From Acidobacteriaceae bacterium (GTDB lineage Bacteria; Acidobacteriota; Terriglobia; Terriglobales; Acidobacteriaceae): a DNA stretch of 64,000 nucleotides. The stretch is taken from NCBI GenBank assembly GCA_025355505.1, contig JANXZM010000077.1:51956-115955 (forward strand). The letters are read 5' to 3'. The notes beneath the pieces were generated by a model, which was not told the DNA's origin, did no database searches, and saw only the letters and a program-made list of their open reading frames with translations. Positions 1 to 8,360 of the stretch are shown piece after piece; positions within the stretch are counted from its first letter, which is position 1; the number at the start of each line of letters is the position of its first letter. Both the position numbers and the translations under genes were made by a program.

Positions 1-997
1 GCAAACCCAGCGTGCCGGGTTCGGGGCGGCGATTTTTCATAACTTCTTCGAGCACGACCAGGACGGAGGCGGAGGACAAATTGCCAGTCCGGCGCAAGCA
101 TTGCCAGGAAACGTCGAGTTCACCATTCTTCAATCCGAGCGCATCGGCGGTTGCTTCCAGGATCTTCGGCCCGCCGGTGTGCAGCACCCAGCTGCCGATG
201 TCAGCGCGAGTCAATCCGCGCTCGGCAAGAAAATCGTCGAGATCGAGCGCGAGGTTTTTTCGAACCAGGTTCGGAATTTCGCGAGAGAGAACAATGCGAA
301 AGCCCTTTTCCGATACGTCCCAGCCCATCATCTCTTCGGTGTTGGGATAGAACACGGAGCGGGTTGCGAGGATGCGGGGGCCGGAAAGTCCGCAATCCGC
401 GCCAGCCACGATCACCGCGGCCGCGCCGTCTCCGAATAGCCCCGCTGAAATCATGTTAGCCATGGAGACATCCTCGCGCTGCAGCGTGAGCGAGCAAAGT
501 TCGACCGAGAGCACCACCGCGACCTGATCCGGATACGCGCGCACATAATCTGCCGCGCGCGAAATGGCCGCCGCGCCTGCCACACAGCCGAGTCCAAAAA
601 TTGGAACGCGGCGAATGTTTCGGCACAAGCCCATCTGGTTGATCAGCAGCGCGTCAATCGATGGACTGCAAATACCAGTCACCGAAACAAAAAAGAACGC
701 GCCCAGATTTTGGCCATTCAAACCCGCGTCCGCCAACGCGCCGGTAACCGCCTTCTCACCCAACTCCTTGGCCGTGCGAATCCAGTGATGGTTGGCCTCG
801 CCCCAGGTTCTCATCTTCAGGTATTCTTCTTTGGGCAGGGAGAGGAATCGTCCGTCGACGCCGACGTGACGATGCAGACGCCGCAGCACGTGCGGGTTTT
901 TGATCTGATCGCCCCAGTATTCCTGCAGGGCCTCCAGCAACATCTCCTGGGAGTAGTAATGCTGTGGAAACGCGCTCGCTGCGCTAACAATTCGCAT
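1..997 (-). CDS. Type III polyketide synthase (chalcone/stilbene synthase family), 3' end cut by window
   Basis: Predicted thiolase-fold enzyme that condenses malonyl-CoA units onto an acyl-CoA starter. About 332 residues are visible and the C-terminus runs off the left edge. The ATG at 997 opens MRIVSAASAFP. The Cys-His-Asn triad of the family is visible: Cys138 in GLGCVAGA, His273 in WVLHTGGP and Asn306 in RTGNLSSAS. A GDGAAAVIV segment near 190 matches the family core. In bacteria such genes often sit beside a methyltransferase or a membrane oxidoreductase and make alkylresorcinols or pyrones; the neighbour that would show this lies outside the window. The product is unknown. KAS III (FabH) is less likely because the third triad residue lies in the type III PKS context. 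Confidence 0.88.
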   Translation of the reverse strand, partial: MRIVSAASAFPQHYYSQEMLLEALQEYWGDQIKNPHVLRRLHRHVGVDGRFLSLPKEEYLKMRTWGEANHHWIRTAKELGEKAVTGALADAGLNGQNLGAFFFVSVTGICSPSIDALLINQMGLCRNIRRVPIFGLGCVAGAAAISRAADYVRAYPDQVAVVLSVELCSLTLQREDVSMANMISAGLFGDGAAAVIVAGADCGLSGPRILATRSVFYPNTEEMMGWDVSEKGFRIVLSREIPNLVRKNLALDLDDFLAERGLTRADIGSWVLHTGGPKILEATADALGLKNGELDVSWQCLRRTGNLSSASVLVVLEEVMKNRRPEPGTLGL

Positions 998-1129
998 GTT
1001 TGTTCCGTCTCGGAAAACCTGGGCCAATCTCGCCAGGCTACCCAAAATTGTATGCCGATTAGAAGAAATTAGATGCGGATGGTAATGTTAAATTTGTAAA
1101 GATTTAGTAAAGAACATAAGGATGAACCA

Positions 1130-1714
1130 GTGAAATTCGTCGTCGGGCTACTCTTCGGTCTCCTCGTCGTGCCCTTCGGGGCTTATCTGTATTTCACCGG
1201 CGGCAGCGCTCCCGTTGCCACCACCGACTCGGACATGCCCTTCGAAACATTCTTCGCGAAGAAGGCTTTGCATGCGCGTATCGCCAAAGACATGCCGAAG
1301 AATATCCCAATTCAACCGAACGAAGCCAACTACGTGGCCGGTGCCGAGCTTTACAAGCAGCATTGCGCCGTTTGCCATGGCTTGCCGCTGACGCCGAAGA
1401 CGGCGATTGCGGTGGGGATGTACCCGAAGCCGCCGCTGCTGTTGGAGGGCAAAGGCGTGACCGACGACGAGGCGGGCGAAAGCTACTGGAAGATTTTCAA
1501 CGGCATTCGCCTGACCGGCATGCCCGGCTTCAGCAAGTCGCTTTCTGAAACTCAGATGTGGCAATTGGCGCTGCTGTTAGCCAACGCCGACAAACTGCCT
1601 CCGTCGGCAAAGGTGGCGCTGGTGGCGCCTGCGCCCGCGGCAAGCACGCCATCCGCGACGAGCGCACCGGTCTTTCCGAGTTCGGTGCCGAGCCCGGTGC
1701 CGCCGCCAAAATAA
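1130..1714 (+). CDS. Membrane-anchored or periplasmic mono-haem cytochrome c
   Basis: Small c-type cytochrome, 194 aa, probably an electron carrier on the outer face of the inner membrane. One hydrophobic N-terminal segment (residues 3-24) acts as signal or anchor. The single haem site is CAVCH at 79-83. Met131 in LTGMPGF is the likely distal ligand, as in class I cytochromes c. The C-terminal 35 residues are Ala/Pro/Ser-rich and look like a flexible tail. GTG start, preceded by AAGGA at about 1118. It is not in an obvious operon: an unrelated PKS diverges upstream and recX follows about 90 bp later. The electron donor and acceptor cannot be told from context. Confidence 0.85.
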   Translation: MKFVVGLLFGLLVVPFGAYLYFTGGSAPVATTDSDMPFETFFAKKALHARIAKDMPKNIPIQPNEANYVAGAELYKQHCAVCHGLPLTPKTAIAVGMYPKPPLLLEGKGVTDDEAGESYWKIFNGIRLTGMPGFSKSLSETQMWQLALLLANADKLPPSAKVALVAPAPAASTPSATSAPVFPSSVPSPVPPPK

Positions 1715-1804
1715 GCCGGACCCGGAATTCAAGAACTGCGTCGTCCGGCAAGCGAAGCCAGTGAGCGCTAACTCCCAAGCCCCCTCTCGCGCTATCGTGT
1801 AGGC

Positions 1805-2350
1805 ATGGCGTTTGGCCGTCCCAGAAAACTTTACACCGAAGCGGAGCTTTACGACTACGCCGTAGGTGCGCTGGGGCGCCGCATGCGCTCGGTCGCGGAA
1901 CTGAAGCGCCTGCTGCGGAACCGCGTGGAAGCCGATACGGAGATCGGTAAGACGCTGGTGGAACTGATTGTCGTCCGCCTGAAAGACCAGGGCTATTTGA
2001 ACGACGCCAAGTACGCGGCGGCTTTTTCGTCCTATCGCCGCGACAACGAGAAGTTCGGGCGCATCCGCGTCGTCAATGACCTGAAGGCGAAGGGTGTGCA
2101 CGGCGAGGTCATCGAGAAAGCGGTGTCTTCCGTCTATGACGACGTGAAGGAAGAAAGTCTGGCTCGCGACTATCTACGCCGCAAGCGCCTGCAGAAACCC
2201 AAGGATCAGAAACAGGCGGCGCGCATCTTCCGCCGGCTGATGCGCGCAGGATTCGGATCGAAAACCATCTTCACCATTCTGAAAAAATGGGATGTGGACG
2301 AAGAAACTCTCACCGAACTGGAGAGCGAGACCTCCGAGGCATCCCACTGA
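1805..2350 (+). CDS. recX: RecX family regulatory protein
   Basis: 181-aa RecX-like protein. RecX binds the RecA filament and limits its activity during recombination and SOS. The protein is basic and built of helical repeats: an N-terminal AELYDYAVGALGRR unit, then a conserved DQGYLNDAKYAAAF segment (about 59-72) typical of RecX, then a run of basic helices. Length is normal for RecX. It is not next to recA here; alaS lies about 700 bp downstream, and recX and alaS are neighbours in several bacteria. ATG start at 1805. Confidence 0.85.
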   Translation: MAFGRPRKLYTEAELYDYAVGALGRRMRSVAELKRLLRNRVEADTEIGKTLVELIVVRLKDQGYLNDAKYAAAFSSYRRDNEKFGRIRVVNDLKAKGVHGEVIEKAVSSVYDDVKEESLARDYLRRKRLQKPKDQKQAARIFRRLMRAGFGSKTIFTILKKWDVDEETLTELESETSEASH

Positions 2351-2447
2351 AATTAGGACTTAATCAAGTTCTACACTGGTTGCGCGCATCCTTCATATCT
2401 GATAAAACTCTGCAACTGAAGAACTCTTTAATCCCTTTGGAGGAACT

Positions 2448-2867
2448 ATGAAAACGAAGTTCTCTTTAATGATTGCAACCGCGCTACTGGCTCTGACTGC
2501 GTTCTCGTATGGTCAAGCCGGAACCGACGTGAAGAACGCGGCCGAAGATACCGGCAAAGCAACCAAGAAAGCCGCGGTGAAGACGGGCCACGCCACCAAG
2601 AAAGCAGCCGTGAAGACTGGCGAGGCCACTGAAAAGGTTGCCGACAAAACCGAAGATGCCACGGAGGCAGCCGCGAAGAAGACGGGGCACGCCACCAAAA
2701 AAGCAGCCGTGAAGACCGGCGAAGCCACGGAAAAGGCCGCCGACAAAACCGGCGACGCCACTGCGACCGCTGCCAAGAAAACCGGGCACGGTGTGAAAAA
2801 AGGCGCCAAGGCGGTTGGCCACGGCGTGAAGAAGGGCGCCGAGAAAACCGAAGACGTAGTGAAGTAG
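2448..2867 (+). CDS. Secreted Lys/Ala/Thr repeat protein resembling group 3 LEA proteins
   Basis: 139 aa. A signal peptide (about 1-24, hydrophobic core LMIATALLALTAF) is followed almost entirely by an imperfect 11-residue repeat of the form ATKKAAVKTGH / ATEKAADKTGD, about nine copies. Such 11-mers form amphipathic helices in group 3 LEA proteins, which protect membranes and proteins during drying; a periplasmic protective role is inferred. The last copies become Gly-rich (HGVKKGAK). A good AGGAGG-like site (TTTGGAGGAACT) lies just upstream of the ATG. The DNA of the repeats is also near-identical, so copy number may vary between strains. A histone-H1-like DNA-binding tail is the main alternative, but the signal peptide argues against it. 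Confidence 0.7.
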   Translation: MKTKFSLMIATALLALTAFSYGQAGTDVKNAAEDTGKATKKAAVKTGHATKKAAVKTGEATEKVADKTEDATEAAAKKTGHATKKAAVKTGEATEKAADKTGDATATAAKKTGHGVKKGAKAVGHGVKKGAEKTEDVVK

Positions 2868-2888
2868 TAGTTGCATCGGTTCGTGGAG

Positions 2889-2910
2889 GGACGGGCGTCC
2901 TCGCCCGTCC
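2889..2910. repeat. Palindromic repeat, family C (GGACGGGCG...CGCCCGTCC)
   Basis: A 22-bp near-perfect palindrome in the spacer between the LEA-like gene and alaS. The same core is found at 27539-27560 and 40657-40678, with diverged forms at 5879-5903 and 58233-58303. It has no T-run, so it is not a clear terminator. Confidence 0.8.
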
Positions 2911-3039
2911 TGTTCGCGCCGCTCGTGAAGCCGCGAGTGGATGCGTCATTTCTTCCTTCAGACCTGCTGGCTGGCTTTCCGCCGATCCCGCCCACCAAGC
3001 GAAGCCGATTATTGTTTATCGTTTAGAATTTAATCAGCC

Positions 3040-5832
3040 ATGCCCACAGGCAACGAAATCCGCCGCAAGTTCCTGGACTTCTTCATTCAAAAAGGACACC
3101 GCGAGGTGCACTCCTCGTCGCTCGTCCCGGCAAACGACCCGACGCTGCTCTTTACCAACGCCGGCATGAACCAGTTCAAGGACGTCTTCCTCGGCCTCGA
3201 AAAGCGCGACTACGCGCGGGCGACGACGTCGCAGAAATGCGTGCGCGCGGGCGGCAAGCACAACGATCTGGAAAACGTAGGCTTCACCAATCGCCACCAC
3301 ACGTTTTTTGAGATGCTGGGGAATTTTTCGTTTGGCGACTACTTCAAGAAAGATGCCATCGCCTACGCGTGGGAGCTGATTACTTCGGCGGAGTGGTTTG
3401 GGATTGATAAGAAGAAACTTTACGTCACGATCTTTGAAGGTGTCGGTCCCGAAGGCGGGTTGATCCCTCTCGATGGCGAAGCACGGGAAGCGTGGATCAG
3501 CGTTGGCGTACCGCAAGAGCGCATCTTCCCGATGGGGATGAAAGATAATTTCTGGCAGATGGGCGACACCGGGCCATGCGGGCCGTGCAGCGAGATTCAC
3601 TACGACATGGGCGTTGTGGCGAGCGATCATGGGCATACGGACTGCACTTTCGGCTGCGATTGCGGACGCTATGTTGAACTCTGGAATCTGGTGTTCATGC
3701 AATTCGACCGTGATGCCAGCGGCAAGCTGAATCCATTGCCCAAACCGTCGATTGATACAGGCGCAGGACTTGAGCGGCTGGCGTCCGTGCTGCAAGGGGT
3801 GATCTCGAATTACGAAACGGATTTATTCGCGCCGCTGATCGCAGCTGCCAGGGGCTTTGGCAACCTCACGGAAAAGGGAGTACAGTCTTTCAACAAACAG
3901 CCATCGCTGCGGATCATCGCGGATCATTCCCGCGCCGCCACTTTTCTGATTAGCGACGGGGTAATGCCCGCTAACGAAGGTAGAGGTTATGTCCTGCGCA
4001 AAATTATTCGCCGTGCGGCTCGACATGCACGCCAATTAGGAACTGGTGATCCTAACTTTTTGCACAAAATGGTCTACGTCATTCGTGATCACATGAAGGA
4101 GGCCTACCCTGAAATCGAGTCGCAAGCCGACCGTGTATCTGCTGTTGTTTTGGCGGAAGAAAGGAGATTCTCCCATATCCTGACCCGCGGCCTTGACGAA
4201 CTGGATAAGTACATCGATCAGGAAAGATTTTCGATTCAGAAGAACGAGGATCCAGCGGGAATCAAGAATTTCAAGCTGGTTATTCCGGGCGACGTCGCCT
4301 TCAAGTTCTACGACACCTTTGGATTGCCCCTGGACTTTGTGCAAGACGCGGCCAGAGACTCTCTGGTCGAGGTCGATGTAGATGGTTTTCATCGCGCCAT
4401 GGCCGAGCAGCGCGAGCGTGCTCGCGCCTCCTGGAAAGGCGGTGCAAGGCAAACTGCAGATCCCGAATATCAGAAACTCCCAGTTTCAAGGTTCGAGGGC
4501 TATCAGCAGACGCGTTCTTCAAACTGTCTGGTGCTAGGAATTTTCAAGCCGAACTCTCCTGTGACTTGCGAACTGCAACCGGGCGAGGAGGGGGAAGTTA
4601 TTCTCGACCACACACCCTTTTACGCCGAATCTGGCGGGCAGGTTGGCGATCGCGGATGGCTCTACTCCGACGATCACAATACGGTTGTTGCCGAAGTTAC
4701 GGGATGCTACTACCCGGTGCAGGGCGTTCGCGCGCATCAGGTCAGAGCCAAGCAGGCAATTCGCGTTGGGCAGAAAGTGGATGCCGTTGTCGACGCCGCG
4801 ATTCGCGAGGCCACCATGCGCAATCACACGGCTACGCATCTACTGCAGGCTGGGCTGCGCGAGGTTTTGGGTAAGCATGTGAAGCAGGCGGGATCGCTGG
4901 TCGATCCCAATCATCTGCGCTTTGATTTCTCGCACTTCACCGGAGTTGCCGAAGAAGAGCTGCAAGACATCGAAGACATCATCAACAAAGAAGTCCTGCG
5001 CAACGAGCGGGTCGAGATCATTGAGAACGTTCCGATTGATGTCGCGGTCAACGAATATCACGCGATGGCGCTGTTTGGCGAGAAATACGGCGACAAGGTG
5101 CGGGTCATCAAGATCGGCGATTTTTCGACGGAACTGTGCGGCGGCACGCACACTGGCGCTACGGGCGAGATTGGGCTGATCAAGATTTTGAAAGAGGGAA
5201 GCGTTTCATCGGGCGTGCGGCGCATCGAGGCCGTGACCGGCGAAGGCTCGCTGCGCCACTTCCGCAAAGATTACGAACTGGAAGGCGTGGTGGCAAGCTT
5301 TGTTGGGCCCACCCTTTCGCAAAAAACGCGAAAGGATGGGGCACCCTCGACGGGAGAAGATCCGGCGTCTCCCGCCGAGGCGCTGCGCGCGGAACTGGAA
5401 AAGCGCGATTCGGAAATCAAGCGGCTCACACGCGAACTTGACCAGGCGCGGATGAAGTCGGCTTCGTCTTCGGCTGCTTCGGCGGCCGACAAAGTAAAAG
5501 AAGTTCGCGGCGTCAAAGTCCTCGCGCATCGCGTGGATAATCTCGAACGCGCGCAGTTGCGGACGCTGGTCGATCAGCTGCGCGACAAACTTGGCTCGGG
5601 CGTGGTGGTGGTCGGATCGGTTGCGGATGGAAACGTTTCGCTGATTGCGGGCGTCACCAAGGATTTGACCAGCCGCATCCAGGCGGGCAAAGTGGTGGGT
5701 GCGGTGGCCGAGAAAGTTGGGGGCAAAGGCGGCGGGCGTCCGGATTTGGCCGAAGCGGGCGGTAAGGATGCAGCGGCGCTGGACTCGGCGCTGGCCGCAG
5801 TGTACAAGATCGTGGAGTCGCTGTTAGGGTAA
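3040..5832 (+). CDS. alaS: Alanyl-tRNA synthetase
   Basis: 930-aa cytosolic class II synthetase that charges tRNA-Ala and edits mischarged Ser/Gly. The N-terminus [16 protein letters not shown] is the family signature and the catalytic core covers about 1-460. The editing domain has HTATH at 596-600 and CGGTH at 701-705, the zinc-binding His/Cys set. The C-terminal DHHA1 domain ends in [15 protein letters not shown] near 900. It is longer than the usual ~875 aa partly because residues about 756-790 hold an insertion, of which 5305-5346 is an in-frame palindromic repeat of family A. An extra Cys-rich loop ([14 protein letters not shown], about 205-218) is also present. Single gene with no clear operon. 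Confidence 0.98.
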   Translation: MPTGNEIRRKFLDFFIQKGHREVHSSSLVPANDPTLLFTNAGMNQFKDVFLGLEKRDYARATTSQKCVRAGGKHNDLENVGFTNRHHTFFEMLGNFSFGDYFKKDAIAYAWELITSAEWFGIDKKKLYVTIFEGVGPEGGLIPLDGEAREAWISVGVPQERIFPMGMKDNFWQMGDTGPCGPCSEIHYDMGVVASDHGHTDCTFGCDCGRYVELWNLVFMQFDRDASGKLNPLPKPSIDTGAGLERLASVLQGVISNYETDLFAPLIAAARGFGNLTEKGVQSFNKQPSLRIIADHSRAATFLISDGVMPANEGRGYVLRKIIRRAARHARQLGTGDPNFLHKMVYVIRDHMKEAYPEIESQADRVSAVVLAEERRFSHILTRGLDELDKYIDQERFSIQKNEDPAGIKNFKLVIPGDVAFKFYDTFGLPLDFVQDAARDSLVEVDVDGFHRAMAEQRERARASWKGGARQTADPEYQKLPVSRFEGYQQTRSSNCLVLGIFKPNSPVTCELQPGEEGEVILDHTPFYAESGGQVGDRGWLYSDDHNTVVAEVTGCYYPVQGVRAHQVRAKQAIRVGQKVDAVVDAAIREATMRNHTATHLLQAGLREVLGKHVKQAGSLVDPNHLRFDFSHFTGVAEEELQDIEDIINKEVLRNERVEIIENVPIDVAVNEYHAMALFGEKYGDKVRVIKIGDFSTELCGGTHTGATGEIGLIKILKEGSVSSGVRRIEAVTGEGSLRHFRKDYELEGVVASFVGPTLSQKTRKDGAPSTGEDPASPAEALRAELEKRDSEIKRLTRELDQARMKSASSSAASAADKVKEVRGVKVLAHRVDNLERAQLRTLVDQLRDKLGSGVVVVGSVADGNVSLIAGVTKDLTSRIQAGKVVGAVAEKVGGKGGGRPDLAEAGGKDAAALDSALAAVYKIVESLLG
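5305..5346. repeat. Family A palindromic repeat inserted in frame inside alaS
   Basis: A stem-loop of about 42 bp (GGGCCCACCCTTTCGC ... GCGAAAGGATGGGGCACCC) with the same body as the intergenic elements at 11138-11187, 46854-46895, 50741-50790 and 56023-56062. Here it lies in the reading frame of alaS and encodes about [15 protein letters not shown], in the linker between the editing and C-terminal domains. No stop or frame shift results. Confidence 0.75.
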
Positions 5833-5878
5833 CCCTGTGAGGTGGGCGTTTCTGCCCGCCTGCCGAGTTTTGCGCGGT

Positions 5879-5903
5879 CCCCGGACGAGGGCGTCCGGGG
5901 GTA
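5879..5903. repeat. Diverged family C palindrome
   Basis: CCGGACGAGGGCGTCCGG is an 18-bp palindrome located just after alaS. It has the same arrangement as the family C elements (GGACGGGCGAGGACGCCCGTCC) with substitutions in the arms. Confidence 0.5.
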
Positions 5904-5932
5904 CGTGTTCAGGGTACGCTTCAAGTGCGCTT

Positions 5933-6295
5933 ATGGATGAACCCATACGATTCATCGAGCACAAGGGCAAGCAGATTTTGCTGCTGGACCTTTCGCACGC
6001 CAATGCACACGAGATGCTGCTTCTGATCGAGGAGGTGCGGGTCACGGTGGCGCAGCACACTCGCTAGTCTTTGGTCACCCTGGCCGACTTCACCGGCTCC
6101 ACAGTGGATCACACAGTTGCCACCAAGATTAAAGAAGTGCTGACGCTCGACCGGCCGTTTGTGAAGAAAACGGCTTGGGTTGGCAGTGAAAGTATCCCGC
6201 ACGCCTTGATGGAAAGCTTCCACACTTTTTCCCAGCGCGAGATTGTGACGTTCAAGACGCGGGAAGAGGCGCTGGACTGGCTGGTGGGAGAGTAG
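5933..6295 (+). pseudogene. STAS/SEC14-like (SpoIIAA-like) protein interrupted by an in-frame TAG
   Basis: Reading from the ATG at 5933 gives MDEPIRFIEHKGKQILLLDL... up to a TAG at 6065-6067. The same frame then continues without shift as SLVTLADFTGSTVDHTV ... REEALDWLVGE to 6295. Together the two parts make a 120-residue SpoIIAA-like/STAS protein with the typical strand LVTLADFTG and C-terminal helix FKTREEALDWLV. Only one codon breaks it, so this looks like a recent nonsense mutation, a sequencing error, or a read-through stop. The second part could restart at the TTG at 6071 but lacks a clear ribosome site. Members of this fold act as small signalling or anti-anti-sigma-like modules; the partner is unknown. 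Confidence 0.7.
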
Positions 6296-6296
6296 T

Positions 6297-6321
6297 CCCC
6301 GGTTTCCGGTTCTCAGTGAAC
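6297..6321. repeat. Family D repeat (CCGGTTCTCAGT), left of the toxin-antitoxin module
   Basis: Contains CCGGTTCTCAGTGAACC. An inverted copy lies at 7054-7080 (CTGAGAACTGAGAGCCGGGAACC), so the Phd/VapC cassette is bracketed by opposite-facing copies of this repeat. Other copies are at 10904-10940, 18488-18562 and 30683-30729. Confidence 0.55.
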
Positions 6322-6364
6322 CAAATCTATATACATAGCTATCTCAAATGGCTATAATGGAAAC

Positions 6365-6610
6365 ATGCAAGTCAGCGTAGCCGATGCCAAGAACAAGCTG
6401 CCGGAATTGATTAAGGCGGTCGAGGATGGACAGCCGGTGACCATCTGCCGCCGGGGTGTGCCCGTGGTGGACATTGTGCGCACGGAAAAGCCGACTCGTA
6501 AGAAGCGGGCGCTGGGGACACTGAAGGGAAAAATCCAGGTGCTCGATCCGGACTGGTGGAAGCCGACGACCGGGGATGAGGTGGAAGATTTCCTGGCAGG
6601 ACGCGGGTAA
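6365..6610 (+). CDS. Phd/YefM-type antitoxin
   Basis: 81-aa antitoxin: MQVSVADAKNKLPELIKAVEDG is the classic Phd N-terminal DNA-binding fold, followed by GQPVTICRRGVPVVDIV. The C-terminal part (KGKIQVLDPDWWKPTTGDEVEDFLAGRG) would bind and block the toxin. The stop is 1 bp before the toxin GTG, so the two are co-translated. The AT-rich region just upstream (about 6330-6360) holds the inverted ATAGC...GCTAT pair around a TATAATGG box, a likely autoregulated promoter. Confidence 0.9.
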   Translation: MQVSVADAKNKLPELIKAVEDGQPVTICRRGVPVVDIVRTEKPTRKKRALGTLKGKIQVLDPDWWKPTTGDEVEDFLAGRG

Positions 6611-6611
6611 G

Positions 6612-6992
6612 GTGCGCCTGCTTCTCGACACCGCAATTCTGATTTATGCGGTCGAGGCCCCGGAGCGGCTCAGCAAACGCGCGGCCGCCGCTTTGGAGAA
6701 CCGGGAAAACGTCCTCGAGTTAAGCGTAATTTCCATAACAGAAATCGCAATCAAAACATCTTTGGGTAAGCTGAGGGTCACAACCGCAATGGCGCGTCAG
6801 GCGGTTCAGGACCTGGATATTCGGATATTGCCGTACACCGGCGAGCATGCCTTGCGATTATTCGAACTGCCACTTCATCACGGCGATCCCTTTGATCGCC
6901 AGATCATCGCTCAGGCATTGTCCGAGAAGATTCCAGTGGTGACGCCTGACGAGAAATTCAGGTTGTATAGCGGAGTCAAAATCATCTGGTGA
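6612..6992 (+). CDS. VapC-like PIN-domain ribonuclease toxin
   Basis: 126-aa PIN toxin, predicted Mg-dependent RNase controlled by the upstream Phd-like protein. I place the start at GTG 6612 (VRLLLDTAILIYAVEAPERL) rather than at an ATG 36 bp upstream, because the PIN fold begins there and it follows the antitoxin stop directly. Acidic site residues are visible: Asp in LLLDTAIL, Glu in SITEIAIK, and Asp in HHGDPFDRQIIAQA with a further Asp in VVTPDEKF. The order antitoxin-toxin is usual for Phd/VapC type II pairs. GC content is lower than in the neighbours (AT-rich around 6720-6770), in line with a mobile cassette. Confidence 0.9.
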   Translation: MRLLLDTAILIYAVEAPERLSKRAAAALENRENVLELSVISITEIAIKTSLGKLRVTTAMARQAVQDLDIRILPYTGEHALRLFELPLHHGDPFDRQIIAQALSEKIPVVTPDEKFRLYSGVKIIW

Positions 6993-7053
6993 TGGGCTTT
7001 GACAGTTCTCACTTCTTGGCGATTCGATTTAATGTGGTTTAGGTTGCCGGGTG

Positions 7054-7080
7054 TTTCTGAGAACTGAGAGCCGGGAACCA
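7054..7080. repeat. Family D repeat, inverted, right of the toxin-antitoxin module
   Basis: CTGAGAACTGAGAGCCGGGA, the inverse orientation of the copy at 6297-6321. It sits between the VapC stop and the end of the convergent Rieske gene. Confidence 0.55.
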
Positions 7081-7091
7081 AGACCTTTCCT

Positions 7092-8207
7092 TCAGCTTCT
7101 CCACTTAAGCGTCACCGGCCCGCTCATCGGATGCCGGAAATCGCCGCCGTTCTTCTTCATTTCCAGCATGGCGTTCTTCAAACCGAAATACCACTTGGCG
7201 GGGCGGTCGGCGTCGTCGATCAGCATTAGGTGCGGGTTATGTTTCAGGCCCTCGGATTGGAGTTCCATGGTGCGGCGATCCTGCTCCACGAATTTTGCGA
7301 AGACGAATTTCAGCAGCTCGGGGCCGAAGGGGATCCAGCGGAACAGGTTCCAGGCGGCCACTACGTCGATGCGGCACTGGTTGCGCGTGATGGGAGTGAC
7401 GGTGGTCAGGCTTGAAAACCAGTATTTGCCGGCGCGAATGATTTCCGAGCGCAGGTTGGGCAGGACGAAATCGATGGTCGTGGTGATCGAATCGGCGTCG
7501 GCGTAAAGGCGCAGAAGCTTGTAGGGAGCGCTGTTGGAGCTGGGCGTGTGCGCGCTCATGCGAAACCCGCAGGGGATGGGTTCGAAGTTCTTGTGCTTCT
7601 CGTGAATCGACTTTTGCGTGCGCCACCACCATGCCTGGTGGACGAAGGGGCCGTGCGCGGGATCCATCAGGCCGATGATGCCGTGGTCGACGGAGCAGGG
7701 CAGATCGGCGGTGAGATAGGCGAGTTTGTAATGCTCGCTGAATTTTGGAATCTCGGGGACGGGAGTGGGCGCGGGCGCGGGCTTCGAGAATCCGGCGCCG
7801 GCGGGACCGGGATCGGGAATGAAGACCCAGATGAAATCGTCGCGCTCTTCGCAGGGATAGCTGCCGGCGTAGATGCGGTCGATTCTCAACGTTTGATCGG
7901 GGACAAGCGACGGGATCAACTTGCACTGGCCGGAGTGGGCGTCAAATTTCCAGCCGTGGTAGGAGCATTCGATTTGTCCGCCGTCGAAGTGTCCGCAGGA
8001 AAGCGGCATGCCGCGATGAGGGCAGGCGTCGCGCAGGGCAAAGGCTTGGCCTTGGCGGTCGCGTCCGATGACTAGCGGCTGTTCCAGCAGCGTGGTTTTG
8101 GCTAGTTGTCCGCGACGGAGTTGATTTGCCGGGAGCGCACGGTACCAGAAGCCGAAGAGCATGAGCGCATCGGGCGTCTGGGACTGGAGTTGGAAGTCGT
8201 CAGGCAT
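7092..8207 (-). CDS. Rieske [2Fe-2S] non-haem iron oxygenase
   Basis: 371-aa oxygenase of the ring-hydroxylating / VanA-like type. Start set at the ATG at 8207 (MPDDFQLQSQ); a longer frame runs upstream only through repeat sequence. The Rieske ligands are Cys62-x-His64 in CPHRG and Cys81-x2-His84 in CSYHGWKFD. The catalytic iron site is suggested by GIIGLMDPAHGPFVHQAWW, with the Asp and two His spaced as in this family. The substrate is not predictable: no reductase or ferredoxin gene is adjacent, though an NAD(P)H reductase lies at 15.7 kb. It faces the same way as the ChaN-like gene upstream. Confidence 0.88.
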   Translation of the reverse strand: MPDDFQLQSQTPDALMLFGFWYRALPANQLRRGQLAKTTLLEQPLVIGRDRQGQAFALRDACPHRGMPLSCGHFDGGQIECSYHGWKFDAHSGQCKLIPSLVPDQTLRIDRIYAGSYPCEERDDFIWVFIPDPGPAGAGFSKPAPAPTPVPEIPKFSEHYKLAYLTADLPCSVDHGIIGLMDPAHGPFVHQAWWWRTQKSIHEKHKNFEPIPCGFRMSAHTPSSNSAPYKLLRLYADADSITTTIDFVLPNLRSEIIRAGKYWFSSLTTVTPITRNQCRIDVVAAWNLFRWIPFGPELLKFVFAKFVEQDRRTMELQSEGLKHNPHLMLIDDADRPAKWYFGLKNAMLEMKKNGGDFRHPMSGPVTLKWRS

Positions 8208-8293
8208 TGGAGAGGTGAGGATACCGCAGCGGCTGCAAAATCTGAAACCTTGAACCGGTGAGACGCGGAGAACGCCGCGAAAAGCTAAACCTT

Positions 8294-8326
8294 GAACCAC
8301 GGGGGACACCGGGGAGCACAGGGGAA
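8294..8326. repeat. Half of a family B repeat (ACCACGGGGGACACCGGGG)
   Basis: AACCACGGGGGACACCGGGG followed by AGCACAGGGG. It matches one arm of the family B palindromes at 10110-10188, 20292-20372, 37962-38036, 39771-39858 and 47629-47707; the facing arm is missing. Confidence 0.55.
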
Positions 8327-8360
8327 ATCAAGATCTTGAAACTTTAAGAACTTCAAGAAA

